Below are positions 34,645 through 43,308 of a DNA stretch of 64,000 bases, piece after piece. A program made the position numbers and the translations under genes. The first letter of the stretch is position 1. Every line of letters begins with the position of its first letter. The DNA comes from G016756615 sp050958605 (GTDB taxonomy: Bacteria; Pseudomonadota; Alphaproteobacteria; Rhizobiales; Rhizobiaceae), in contig NZ_JBJHDO010000005.1 of the NCBI RefSeq assembly GCF_050958605.1, forward strand, positions 248,001 through 312,000. Reading direction: 5' to 3'. The notes beneath the pieces are model-generated. The model was given only the letters and a program-made list of their open reading frames with translations, did no database searches and was not told the origin of the DNA.

Positions 34645-35923
34645 GGCCGGTAAGAAGACCACCGCCGAAAGCCTCGATCTTTCAGTCTATGTGAAGCCGG
34701 GCGACCGGATTCTCTGGGGGCAGGGGGGTGCTGAGCCGCTTACCCTCATCGAGACGCTTATCGCACAAAGGGCCGGCCTCGGTGGGGTGAAGGCGTTTCT
34801 CACCATATCCTTTGCACAATTGCTCCAGCCCGAACACGCCGACCACATCGCCTTCGAGGGCCTGGGCGGCCTCGGCACCAATTCGCGTCTCGCGCGCCAC
34901 GGTCTTATCGACGTCTATCCGACCCATTTCGGCATGTTCTGCAAGGACATCCGGTCGGGCGCCTTCGAAGTCGACGTTTTCATGGTGCAGCTTTCGCCGC
35001 CGGACGAGAATGGCCGCTACAGTTTCGGGACGGACCATGGTTATGCGCTGGATGCCCTGCGCAACGCGCGCGTCGTGATTGCCGAAGTCAATGCGAAGAC
35101 CCCGTTCATTGCGGGCGAGGCGACCATCGGCGCTGACGAGATCGACGTCATGATCGAGACCGATCGCCCGCTTATGGAAATGCCGCTTGCGGTGCCGGAC
35201 GATACCGATCGTGCGATCGCGGCCAATGTCGTGCGCTACATCGAGGACGGAGCAACCTTCCAGATTGGCGTCGGTGGTGTGCCCTCCGCCATTCTCGACA
35301 GCCTGGGCGGTCACAAGGATCTTGGCGTTCATTCCGGCATGATCTCGGATGCTGTGCTCGACCTCGTCGACGCAGGCGTCGTGACCAATGCACGCAAACC
35401 GATCGACACGGGCCTGTCGGTGACCTGCGCGCTTTACGGTACCCAGGACTTCTACCGGCGGGCAGCCTACGCTCCGCTCCGCATCGTTCCCAATCCTTAC
35501 ATCTCGGATATGTCTACCATGGCGAGGCTCGACAAGCTGATCGCCATCAACTCGGCGATCCAGGTCGATCTCACCGGTCAGGGAAATGCAGAATACGTTG
35601 CCGGCCGCTATGTCGGCGCGCCGGGCGGCCAGGTGGATTTCGTCCGCGGGGCGCGCCTGTCAAAGGGCGGTCGTTCGATTACCGCTATCCGGTCGCGAGC
35701 GGCTGGGGGGCAATCTCGCATCGTGGCCAGTCTGGGCGATGCTCCGGTCACGCTGGCGCGTACCGACGTCGACGTCGTCGCAACCGAGTATGGCGTGGCC
35801 GAGTTGGCAGGCAAGACGCTCCGCCAGCGCATCGTCGCCCTGATAAGCGTGGCACATCCTGACGACCGGGAGCCGCTTGAGAAGGCCGCACACGGAATTA
35901 ATGGACAGGGGCGGACAGCATGA
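34637..35923 (+). CDS. Acetyl-CoA hydrolase/transferase family (4-hydroxybutyrate CoA-transferase-like)
   Basis: 428 residues from a TTG at 34637 that overlaps the ligase stop by 8 bp and has AAGGAAAGG in front; the longer frame is shadow of the ligase. Family I CoA-transferase features: YVKPGDRILWGQGGAEP, FQIGVGGVPSAILDSL, LGVHSGMISDAVLDLV and VATEYGVAELAGKTLRQR. It likely moves CoA between acetyl- or succinyl-CoA and the pathway acid, an alternative to ATP-driven activation by the adjacent ligase. Confidence 0.88.
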   Translation: MPRAGKKTTAESLDLSVYVKPGDRILWGQGGAEPLTLIETLIAQRAGLGGVKAFLTISFAQLLQPEHADHIAFEGLGGLGTNSRLARHGLIDVYPTHFGMFCKDIRSGAFEVDVFMVQLSPPDENGRYSFGTDHGYALDALRNARVVIAEVNAKTPFIAGEATIGADEIDVMIETDRPLMEMPLAVPDDTDRAIAANVVRYIEDGATFQIGVGGVPSAILDSLGGHKDLGVHSGMISDAVLDLVDAGVVTNARKPIDTGLSVTCALYGTQDFYRRAAYAPLRIVPNPYISDMSTMARLDKLIAINSAIQVDLTGQGNAEYVAGRYVGAPGGQVDFVRGARLSKGGRSITAIRSRAAGGQSRIVASLGDAPVTLARTDVDVVATEYGVAELAGKTLRQRIVALISVAHPDDREPLEKAAHGINGQGRTA

Positions 35924-36759
35924 AACTCCTATGGCGCGACGTTGCGACGGGCATGGGCTTCACGGAAGGCCCCATTGCGACGCGGGATGGCATTGTTTTC
36001 ACGAGTATCAATCGCGGGAAGCTCTTCAGCGCCGACTATGCCGGCGGCATACGCGAGGTGTGTGAGACGGGTGGTGGCCCAAACGGTCTGGCATACAACA
36101 GGGATGGCGTAATCTTCGTCGCACAGAATGGTGGTGGCGTTGTGCCGACGAAGTCGACATTGCCATGCTCCCCCTCGATCCAGTCCGTCTCGAAGGTCGG
36201 CAAGGTCGCTGTCATTTCGGATGGCTATTTCGCGCCCAATGATACTGCCTTCGGCCCGGATGGGCGTCTCTACTTCAGCGATCCCCGTGGTTCGACCAAG
36301 GCTGAGAAGCCCGCTCCGGGTCGCGTCTGGGCTTTCGACACCGCGACTGGCGAGCGCGAGGTCCTCGCCGACGACATGATGCATCCGAACGGTATCGCGT
36401 TCACCGAAGACGGCGAGACGCTGCTCGTGACAGAAACGCTGCGTCATCGGATCGTGCGCTTTCGAAAGAATGCAGAAGGCTGGCGCAGGGACGGGGTATT
36501 TGCGGAACTCCCGATTGGCGAACCCGACGGACTGGCGTTCGACCGGAAGGGTAGGCTATGGTGCGCGGCTTCAGCAGGTGATGTGATCATCGTTTTCGAG
36601 CCTGACGGCAAACCGCTGCACATTCTGGAACTCGGGCCGAGCTTCCCGACAAATCTTTGCTTCGGCGGACCGGAGATGGCCACGCTCTATGTCACGGCGC
36701 CGAAAGGCGGCCGGCTGATCGCAGCCGAAGTCGACACACCCGGCATTGCGCTTTTCTGA
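35920..36759 (+). CDS. SMP-30/gluconolactonase-family lactonase
   Basis: 279 residues, six-bladed beta-propeller. Metal ligands fit the family: Glu in GMGFTEGPIATRDG, Asn in FAPNDTAFGPDGRLYFSDP and HPNGIAFTEDGETLLVTET, Asp in GEPDGLAFDRKGRLW. It hydrolyses a sugar- or hydroxyacid-lactone. Together with the following SDR it suggests the growth substrate is, or passes through, a lactone. Overlaps the CoA-transferase stop as ATGA. Confidence 0.9.
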   Translation: MKLLWRDVATGMGFTEGPIATRDGIVFTSINRGKLFSADYAGGIREVCETGGGPNGLAYNRDGVIFVAQNGGGVVPTKSTLPCSPSIQSVSKVGKVAVISDGYFAPNDTAFGPDGRLYFSDPRGSTKAEKPAPGRVWAFDTATGEREVLADDMMHPNGIAFTEDGETLLVTETLRHRIVRFRKNAEGWRRDGVFAELPIGEPDGLAFDRKGRLWCAASAGDVIIVFEPDGKPLHILELGPSFPTNLCFGGPEMATLYVTAPKGGRLIAAEVDTPGIALF

Positions 36760-36762
36760 GCC

Positions 36763-37509
36763 ATGGATCTCGGTCTCAAGGGAAGACTTGCGCTTATCAC
36801 GGGCGCGTCCTCGGGCATCGGGGAGGGCGTTGCGCGCTGCCTCGCGGCAGAGGGCGCCGATCTCGTCCTAACCGCCCGCGATGGCATCTCCCTTGAGCGG
36901 CTGGCAGCCGAATTGCGCGAGCTCGGCAAGGGCTCCGTCAGGAATATCGAGGGCGATGTCACCAATCCTGGCGATATTCGCAGGATTGCCGATGCGACTG
37001 GCGAGGCGGGTATCCTCGTCAACTGCGCGGGCGGATCGCGTCCGGCGAAATGGAATGCCGGCGAAGAGGTCTGGGAGGAATCCTTCGCCTTGAACTTTGA
37101 TGCGGCACGCCGCCTCTCCGAGCTTTTCATTCCGGGAATGCTAAAGGCAGGGTGGGGCCGGATCATCAATATTTCTGGCTCGATGGAGCCGCGTGGCCTC
37201 AACGCGGCGGCGGCCGCGAAGGCGGCACTCCACGTCTGGGCGAAGGGCCTTTCCTGTGACCTGGCCGCGCATGGCATCACGGTCAATTCCATTGCGCCGG
37301 GCCGCATTAATAGTAGGCAGATACTGACGCAGTTGCATCCTGATGAAGATCGGCGTCAGAAATTCATCGAAGAGAACGTGCCGGCCGGCTATTTCGGCGA
37401 GCCATGCGACATCGGACACACGGTGGCGTTTCTTGCCTCGCCACTCGCCCGCTACATCACGGGCGCAGTCATACCGGTTGACGGCGGGATGCGCCGTTCA
37501 GCGATGTAG
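36763..37509 (+). CDS. SDR family oxidoreductase lacking the canonical catalytic tyrosine
   Basis: 248 residues. The NAD(P) motif TGASSGIGEG (14-22) and NCAG (88-90) are standard, and the C-terminal GHTVAFLASPLARYITGAVI resembles FabG-type SDRs. In the active site the lysine K153 is present in AAKAALHVWAK, but the usual YxxxK tyrosine position (149) is alanine. It may use another residue or have a non-classical role. Last gene of the catabolic operon, 3 bp after the lactonase. Confidence 0.88.
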   Translation: MDLGLKGRLALITGASSGIGEGVARCLAAEGADLVLTARDGISLERLAAELRELGKGSVRNIEGDVTNPGDIRRIADATGEAGILVNCAGGSRPAKWNAGEEVWEESFALNFDAARRLSELFIPGMLKAGWGRIINISGSMEPRGLNAAAAAKAALHVWAKGLSCDLAAHGITVNSIAPGRINSRQILTQLHPDEDRRQKFIEENVPAGYFGEPCDIGHTVAFLASPLARYITGAVIPVDGGMRRSAM

Positions 37510-37974
37510 CTCGGTCACCGACGGAAAGCGCCAACACGCTCCAAAAGGGCAGCGTGAACGCATCACCCTATCGGGCGAGACCCACTCCTCCATCAGGACT
37601 ATTGCGGCAGCAACCCTGAACAGAAAGCGGCGATGCGTGTCTGCGGGGCCGCGTTGTCCGGTGATGTCGACACCGAAACCGCACGAGGTGTTTTTCGCAA
37701 CCTTCAACCAAAAGGACATTCTCGTGGAGTAGGGCGCCACGGGGCCCCGCCAGCATTTACGACTGACCGAGGCACGTTCGATTGTCGGAAATCGTCGGGG
37801 GTAGCGATCGCGCCGCCGCTCCGTTTCCACTTCACTGCCCCGTGTGTGCGGCTGGAGTCAATTAAGGTGCACTGTATACTCCTCCACCCTCAAGCACGAC
37901 CGCAGAGGTCGCGGTTGGACATCATGATGCATGTTTCGATAAATGGCATGGCGGCCAGCCTGGATCGACAGCTT
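37510..37974. other. Intergenic region after the catabolic operon
   Basis: 465 bp with no recognised gene. Overlapping 100-170 codon frames exist on both strands around 37500-37830, but none shows a known family motif or a credible ribosome-binding site. I see no clear Rho-independent terminator. Confidence 0.4.
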
Positions 37975-38295
37975 TCAAGCCGCGGCGAAATACTTGGTTC
38001 CGACAACACCAACGACAATCAGTCCGATGAAGCAAAGCTGCACAACGTTCAGGGGCTCGTCGAACAGGATCACACCGAGCATCGTGACGCCGGCTGCTCC
38101 CAGCCCGGTCCAGATGGCATAAGCCGTTCCGGCCGGTAGGCCGCGCATAGCCAGGGCAAGCACGCCCATATTCAGAAAGCTCAGCGTCACCGGCACCGAC
38201 GCCGCAAGCCATCCGCCTCGCATCGCCGCCCATTTGAGGCTGAGCGCCCATGCAATTTCGATGACGACGGCAATGCCGAGAAAGATCCACGCCAT
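37975..38295 (-). CDS. Small multidrug resistance family protein (SugE/Gdx or EmrE type)
   Basis: 106 residues, four transmembrane helices, start ATG at 38295 with AGGAGAA upstream. The conserved membrane glutamate is in VVIEIAWALSLKWA (E13), and GTAYAIWTGLGAAG is the SMR dimer motif. The WALSLK stretch after the glutamate looks closer to SugE/Gdx guanidinium exporters than to EmrE, but I cannot separate them reliably. I looked for a guanidine riboswitch in front and found no convincing one. Confidence 0.87.
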   Translation of the reverse strand: MAWIFLGIAVVIEIAWALSLKWAAMRGGWLAASVPVTLSFLNMGVLALAMRGLPAGTAYAIWTGLGAAGVTMLGVILFDEPLNVVQLCFIGLIVVGVVGTKYFAAA

Positions 38296-38611
38296 AGGGC
38301 TTCTCCTGTCCGGGCTGAGGAGAACGGACGCGAGTGCCGGAAACCCGAAAGAAGCAGCGCGTGAATGGTCGCCGACATATAAAGAACGAGCTGAAGGTGG
38401 GATAGGGGCAGCTCGCGTCATTCCCATAAGGCTGCAAACGCGCCGACCTGACACGGTCAATTCCAACGAAAAGTTACGCCGCCTATCAAACAGATGCGCC
38501 CAGTGGAGCGCGCCGGCCTCCCAGGGCGTAGCCGCCCGGTCGACGAACGGAACTCGCTCGGGCAAGCTGAGAGGTTCGAGCACTCTGGAACGTTCTTCCC
38601 ATCAGCCCGCA

Positions 38612-38630
38612 GGAATTGGAACAAAATTCC
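38612..38630. promoter_or_regulatory. Inverted repeat upstream of AhpD-like operon (site 1)
   Basis: GGAATT (38612-38617) / AATTCC (38625-38630), perfect arms, 7-bp spacer, about 100 bp before the start codon. Candidate repressor or activator site. Confidence 0.4.
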
Positions 38631-38639
38631 GCTGTCCGG

Positions 38640-38657
38640 GCGGATTTTATGATCCGC
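38640..38657. promoter_or_regulatory. Inverted repeat upstream of AhpD-like operon (site 2)
   Basis: GCGGAT (38640-38645) / ATCCGC (38652-38657), perfect arms, 6-bp spacer, 9 bp downstream of site 1. The sequence differs from site 1, so two regulators or a promoter-overlapping hairpin are possible. Confidence 0.35.
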
Positions 38658-38732
38658 GCCATGCGCAGTCGAAGTCCGGGAATGCTATTTCTCCAGGCGT
38701 CTGCCTATAAAATGAACAAGCAAGGAAACGCC

Positions 38733-39308
38733 ATGTCCAGGCTGCCGCTACGCACGATCGAAGACGCTCCCGAAGAGGCCAGGGAAAGGCTGGTTGCCGC
38801 AGAGAAGAACAACGGTTATCTGCCCAACCTGCTGCGCGTTCTCGCGAATGCGCCTGTCGCTCTGGAAACCTACCTGACGGTAGGCGGCATCAACGGGCGG
38901 GCTTCGCTGACCCTCGCCGAACGCGAGGCGGTGCAGATCACTGCCGCTGCCACGCATGGATGCGGCTTTTGCGTGGCCGGCCACACGGCGATCTCCTACA
39001 AGAAGGCTGGTCTCGAGGCGGGCGTCGTCGATGCGCTGCGCGCAAAGACGACGGTGCCCGACGCTCGCCTGGATGCCGTCGCGCGCTTCACCGAGGCTGT
39101 CATAGCAACGCGCGGCGCGGTTTCCGACGAGGCGCTGGCGGAGTTCAAGACGGCTGGCTATAACGATCAGCAGGCACTCGAGGTGGTGCTGGGTGTCAGC
39201 CTCGCCACGCTCTGCAATTTCGCAAACAATCTCGGCCAGCCGCCGCTCAACCCGCAACTCGAATCCTATCGTTGGGAGGCGTCCGGCATCCCGGTCGCAG
39301 CCGAATGA
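38733..39308 (+). CDS. Carboxymuconolactone decarboxylase / AhpD-like family protein
   Basis: 191 residues from the ATG at 38733 with AAGGA seven bases upstream; the frame also opens at 38616 and 38712 without a better site. The AhpD redox motif is intact: C77-x-x-C80 and H84 in HGCGFCVAGHTA. Such proteins are thiol peroxidase partners or, in catabolic operons, carboxymuconolactone-decarboxylase-like enzymes; the CxxC favours a redox role. Overlaps the flavoprotein gene as ATGA. Confidence 0.9.
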   Translation: MSRLPLRTIEDAPEEARERLVAAEKNNGYLPNLLRVLANAPVALETYLTVGGINGRASLTLAEREAVQITAAATHGCGFCVAGHTAISYKKAGLEAGVVDALRAKTTVPDARLDAVARFTEAVIATRGAVSDEALAEFKTAGYNDQQALEVVLGVSLATLCNFANNLGQPPLNPQLESYRWEASGIPVAAE

Positions 39309-40384
39309 GCGTGCGCGCCACCCTCCCGGCCGCTTGCGCCGAATGGCTCGCGCAGGCGGCCGACGGCATCGATACGGGCATCGAGCCCGCTTCGATAATC
39401 CTGCCGCGACTGAGTGGGGCAGGTCTCGTGGGTGCCGGCGTGCCGGCGGAAGCGGGAGGATCGGGCGGCGATATCGTCGATGGCGTGGCTGCGATTTCGG
39501 CTGTCGCCCAGGAATCGATGGCATCGGCCTTCGTCTTGTGGGGGCAGCGTACCTACATCGAATATCTGCTTCAAAGCCCCAACCGTGAGCTGGAGGGCCG
39601 CTACCTGCCCGATCTGCTCGAAGGGAGGATCGCAGGTGCGACCGCCCTTTCCAACGCGATGAAGTTTCTCGCCGGGCTGGAGCCGCTACAGATCACGGCC
39701 AGGCAGGACGGCGACACGCTCGTCCTTGACGGCAAGATGCCGTGGGTGACCAATCTGCGCCCCGCCGGCTTCCATGTCGCGGCGGCCGTCGATCGCGCCG
39801 ATGGGGGGCCTGCCTTCATAATCTCTCTGGCGCACGACGATGAGGGGCTTGTCCGCTCGGCCGATCTCGAACTGATAGGCATGCGCTCGTCGGACACGGC
39901 CGCTGTGACGCTCACCGGCGTGCGCGTAGGCCGCGATCGGATCCTCGCCGAAAAAGCCGTGGACTGGCTGCCGCGGGTGCGGCCGGCCTTCGTCGGCTTG
40001 CAGTGCGGCATGTCAATCGGACTTGCTCGTCGCGCCATCATCGAGGCCGGGAACGCTGCCGGGTCGGGCCGCGGCGTATTGGGCGAACCGATCGCCGAAG
40101 TGCAAAATCTCCTGGACCGGACCGAGGCACGACTGTTCGCGGGCCTTCGCTCGCGCGAGTTCGAGGTCGACGCGGCTTCGCTGTTCGAGTTGCGCATCGA
40201 GTTGGCCGATATCGTGGCCGAGGCCGTGTCGCTGGAGCTTCAGGCTGCCGGCGGGCGGGCTTATCTGGCCAGATCGGGCAGGGACTTCGCGCGCCGCTGG
40301 CGCGAAGCCGCTTTCGTTCCGTTGATCACGCCCAGCCTCGTGCAGCTCAAGTCAGCGCTCCAGCAGAAATTGAAGGCGGCATGA
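39305..40384 (+). CDS. Acyl-CoA dehydrogenase-like flavoprotein
   Basis: 359 residues, slightly short for the family. The N-terminal helical domain (GLVGAGVPAEAGGSGGDIVD), middle beta domain (LDGKMPWVTNLRPAGFHVAA, RSSDTAAVTLTGVRV) and C-terminal helical bundle (RAYLARSGRDFARRWREAAF) follow the acyl-CoA dehydrogenase plan. Coupling to an SsuABC-type importer suggests it may be one of the flavin-dependent monooxygenase-like members (SfnB/DszC group) rather than a beta-oxidation enzyme; this is inference. Confidence 0.85.
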   Translation: MSVRATLPAACAEWLAQAADGIDTGIEPASIILPRLSGAGLVGAGVPAEAGGSGGDIVDGVAAISAVAQESMASAFVLWGQRTYIEYLLQSPNRELEGRYLPDLLEGRIAGATALSNAMKFLAGLEPLQITARQDGDTLVLDGKMPWVTNLRPAGFHVAAAVDRADGGPAFIISLAHDDEGLVRSADLELIGMRSSDTAAVTLTGVRVGRDRILAEKAVDWLPRVRPAFVGLQCGMSIGLARRAIIEAGNAAGSGRGVLGEPIAEVQNLLDRTEARLFAGLRSREFEVDAASLFELRIELADIVAEAVSLELQAAGGRAYLARSGRDFARRWREAAFVPLITPSLVQLKSALQQKLKAA

Positions 40385-41160
40385 GCGAGGCGACGCCACA
40401 CTCCGCGCTGAGTGCCAGAAACATAGCCTTGCGCTATGCCGGCGCGACGGCGCCCGTGCTTGCAGGGTTCAGTCTCGATCTCACCAAGGGCGAGATCGTG
40501 ACGGTTCTGGGGTCGAGTGGTGTCGGCAAGTCAAGCCTGTTGCGAGTGCTTGCAGGCCTTCAAGAGCCGAGCGCCGGTTCGGTCGAGACGGCGGGGCGTG
40601 CCGTCTCGGGCGTCCATCCGCGCCTCGCCATCGCATTTCAGAATCCGGGTCTTCTGCCTTGGCTGGATCTGGAGAACAACGTTGCCTTCGGGCTCGACTT
40701 CAAGCACCAGACTCATCTTTCAAGAGACGAGCGGCAAGCGCGCGTCGACGCGGCGATCGCCGAGGTTGGTCTCGACCACGCACGCGGGCTTCGGCCGTCG
40801 GAACTGTCGGGCGGCATGGCACAGCGCGCCGCGCTCGCCCGCTGCCTTGCCCGAAAGCCTGAGGTGCTGCTGCTCGACGAACCCTTCGGCGCACTTGACG
40901 AGGTGACGCGATCGGAGATGCAGCGCCTGCTTGTTAAAGTCGTCAACGACTATGGCACTGCCGCCGTTCTTGTCACTCACGATATCGACGAAGCGCTGCT
41001 CGTTTCGGACCGCATCCTGCTTCTGGGCGGCGCTCCCGCTTCGCAGATCGGCGAGTGGAAGATCGACCTGCCGCGTCCGCGCGAGGATTTCGTCTCCGAG
41101 CTCGGCCGTGTCCGCATAGACATCGTCGCCACGCTTCGTAGCGCGGTCCGCCGCCACTGA
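40381..41160 (+). CDS. ABC transporter ATPase, SsuB/TauB type
   Basis: 259 residues from the ATG at 40381, overlapping the flavoprotein stop as ATGA. Walker A GSSGVGKSS, Q-loop FQNPGLLPWLDLENNV, signature LSGGMAQR, Walker B VLLLDEPFGALDE, and a switch His in LVTHDIDEALL. PWLDLENN is characteristic of nitrate/sulfonate/taurine-type importers. Confidence 0.93.
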   Translation: MSEATPHSALSARNIALRYAGATAPVLAGFSLDLTKGEIVTVLGSSGVGKSSLLRVLAGLQEPSAGSVETAGRAVSGVHPRLAIAFQNPGLLPWLDLENNVAFGLDFKHQTHLSRDERQARVDAAIAEVGLDHARGLRPSELSGGMAQRAALARCLARKPEVLLLDEPFGALDEVTRSEMQRLLVKVVNDYGTAAVLVTHDIDEALLVSDRILLLGGAPASQIGEWKIDLPRPREDFVSELGRVRIDIVATLRSAVRRH

Positions 41161-41176
41161 ACACGGGATTTCATCC

Positions 41177-42370
41177 ATGCCCACCGAGGATTTTCTTTTC
41201 TCCCGCAGGGACATAGTCAAGCTTTCGGCGCTTCTGACGGCGTCCGGGGCATTGCCCTTGCTCAACGCCCGCAAGGCCCGGGCCCAATCGGCCGACGAGC
41301 CCGTGCGCGTCGGATACCTGCCGATCACCGACGCCACGCCGCTGCTGGTCGCGCATGGCAAGGGTTTCTTCGAGGCCGAGGGACTTCAGGCCGAAAAACC
41401 GGTACTGTTCCGCGGCTGGTCGCAGATCGTGGAAGCTTTCCTCGCCGGGCAGGTCAACGTCGTCCACCTCCTGTCTCCGATGACGGTGTGGGCGCGCTAC
41501 GGAAGCCAGACGCCTGCCAAGGTCGTCGCCTGGAACCACACGAGCGGCTCGGGGCTGAGCGTCGCCAACGACATCAATTCCGTTGCCGAACTCGGTGGCA
41601 AGACGGTGGCAATTCCGTTCTGGTATTCGATCCACAACGTGGTGCTCCAAAAGCTGTTGCGCGAGAACGGCTTGAAGGCAGTCACCCGTTCATCGGGCTC
41701 GATCGCCGGAGACGAAGTCAACCTCGTCATCATGGCTCCGCCGGATATGGTGCCGGCGCTGGCTGCCGGCCAGATCGCGGGTTACATCGTCGCCGAGCCG
41801 TTCAACGCGGCGGCCGAGGTCAATCAGGTCGGCAAGGTACTTCGCTTCACCGGCGACGTGTGGAAGGACCATGCCTGCTGCGTGGTCTTCATGCACGAGC
41901 ACGACCTCGCCGAGCGGCCTGAGTGGTCGCAGAAGGTGGTCAACGCCATGGTGAAAGCGCAGCTGTGGACGCGCGACAACCGCGCCGAGACCGCGCAACT
42001 GCTTTCGTCCTCGCACGAGCAGAAATACACCCCCCACAGCGTAGAGATCCTGAACCGCGTTCTGACTCCCGAGGAAGGCGATATCGAGCAATATGTCGCG
42101 TCCGGTGCGATCCGACATCCCGAGTGGCGCAACAAGCGCATCGACTTCCAGCCATATCCGTTCCCGACCTACACCGAGGAACTGGTGAAGCTGCTAAAGG
42201 AGACTCATGTGGAGGGCGACCGCGCGTTTCTCGATGCGCTCGATCCGGCATTCGCTGCGCAGGACCTGGTCGACGACAGCTTTGTGAAGAAGGCGATTGG
42301 CAGCGTCGGAGGTCTTCAGGCATTCGGCCTCGGCGAAGCCTTCACGCGCACGGAGACCATCCAGGCGTGA
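41177..42370 (+). CDS. ABC transporter substrate-binding protein, SsuA/NMT1 type, Tat-exported
   Basis: 397 residues. Twin-arginine signal with R10-R11 in FSRRDIVKLSALL and a cut near RARA-QS. The binding fold begins VRVGYLPITDATPLLVAHGKG, with WSQIVEAFLAGQVNVVHL and AAGQIAGYIVAEPFNAAAE, typical of NrtA/SsuA-like proteins. A Tat signal suggests folding or cofactor/ligand loading in the cytoplasm. Ligand not determinable. Confidence 0.92.
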   Translation: MPTEDFLFSRRDIVKLSALLTASGALPLLNARKARAQSADEPVRVGYLPITDATPLLVAHGKGFFEAEGLQAEKPVLFRGWSQIVEAFLAGQVNVVHLLSPMTVWARYGSQTPAKVVAWNHTSGSGLSVANDINSVAELGGKTVAIPFWYSIHNVVLQKLLRENGLKAVTRSSGSIAGDEVNLVIMAPPDMVPALAAGQIAGYIVAEPFNAAAEVNQVGKVLRFTGDVWKDHACCVVFMHEHDLAERPEWSQKVVNAMVKAQLWTRDNRAETAQLLSSSHEQKYTPHSVEILNRVLTPEEGDIEQYVASGAIRHPEWRNKRIDFQPYPFPTYTEELVKLLKETHVEGDRAFLDALDPAFAAQDLVDDSFVKKAIGSVGGLQAFGLGEAFTRTETIQA

Positions 42371-43209
42371 GCGTGACGGCGGAAGAGGCAAGCCGTGCCG
42401 GCTTCTTGGCGCGGCCGGAGAAAAGGAAGCAGGCTTTGCCCTCGGCGGGGCAGCGCCGGCTGCTTCACGTCGGGCTCGGTATAGCCGGTCTCGTCGTGAT
42501 TTTGCTGGCTTGGTGGATCAGCACCGACCTCCTGGCAAGCGAGCGCAGTTTTGCACGGCGCTTCTCGCCCATCGCCGCGTTGCCGACGCTCTTCGACCTT
42601 GTTCGCGGACCGGATCTGTGGCTCCACATCCTCGTCAGTCTGAAGCGGGTGCTGATCGGGCTTGGCATCGCGCTTGTCGTGGGAGTGCCCGTCGGGTTGC
42701 TCGTCGGCGCGTCCAAATTGGCCGAGGCTGCCACCACGCCCGCCTTCCAGTTCCTGCGGATGATCTCGCCGCTTTCGTGGATGCCTGTCGCCGTCATGGT
42801 GTTTGGCGTCGGCGACGTGCCGATCTACTTCCTGCTGGGCTTCGCGGCTATATGGCCGATCCTGCTCAATACGGCGGCGGGCGTGCGCCAACTCGACCCG
42901 CACTGGCTGCTGCTTGCCCGAAGCCTGGCGGCAACCGGCTGGGAAACGCTCACGCGCGTCATCGTACCCGGCGTGCTTGGCCATGTGCTGACCGGCTTGC
43001 GGCTTGCGATCGGCATCACCTGGATCGTGCTGGTACCCTGCGAGATGCTGGGCGTGCAGGCGGGCCTTGGCTACTTCATCCTCGATACGCGCGATCGTCT
43101 CGCCTATCCCGAATTGATGGCCACCGTCATCGCCATCGGCGTCATCGGCTATGGTCTGGATTTCGCCGCCCGCGTCATCGTCCAGCGCTACGCGCCGGGG
43201 AAAGCCTGA
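42367..43209 (+). CDS. ABC transporter permease, SsuC/TauC type
   Basis: 280 residues from the GTG at 42367, which overlaps the binding-protein stop as GTGA; the longer frame is shadow. About six membrane segments; the EAA-like loop is ARSLAATGWETLTRVIVPGV, and LRLAIGITWIVLVPCEMLG is the family C-terminal half. Completes the importer. Confidence 0.92.
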   Translation: MSVTAEEASRAGFLARPEKRKQALPSAGQRRLLHVGLGIAGLVVILLAWWISTDLLASERSFARRFSPIAALPTLFDLVRGPDLWLHILVSLKRVLIGLGIALVVGVPVGLLVGASKLAEAATTPAFQFLRMISPLSWMPVAVMVFGVGDVPIYFLLGFAAIWPILLNTAAGVRQLDPHWLLLARSLAATGWETLTRVIVPGVLGHVLTGLRLAIGITWIVLVPCEMLGVQAGLGYFILDTRDRLAYPELMATVIAIGVIGYGLDFAARVIVQRYAPGKA

Positions 43210-43308
43210 TCTTCCAGCTTTTCGACGGTCGGCTTGGATTGAAGCGTTCTGCCGCTACCGACGCCCTGCTTCCGGCGGCGGGATAGGGTGCAGGTTGGTG
43301 CCCGAAAG

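Larger units (their letters stand above)
38296..38732. promoter_or_regulatory. Divergent promoter region, SMR gene / AhpD-like operon
   Basis: 437 bp without a gene. It holds two perfect inverted repeats close to the AhpD-like start (listed separately) in an AT-richer stretch, so regulated transcription of the downstream operon is likely. No regulator gene is adjacent. Confidence 0.5.

Noticed and set aside
37510..37830. Overlapping 100-130 codon frames after the SDR gene, possibly a transposase scrap
   Set aside because: No catalytic motif, no terminal inverted repeats and no target duplication seen.
38296..38400. Possible guanidine riboswitch in front of the SMR gene
   Set aside because: A GGGTTTCCGG-like and a CCCGGACAGGAGA-like piece are present, but the conserved core of the guanidine-I motif and the ACGR hairpins of guanidine-II are not.
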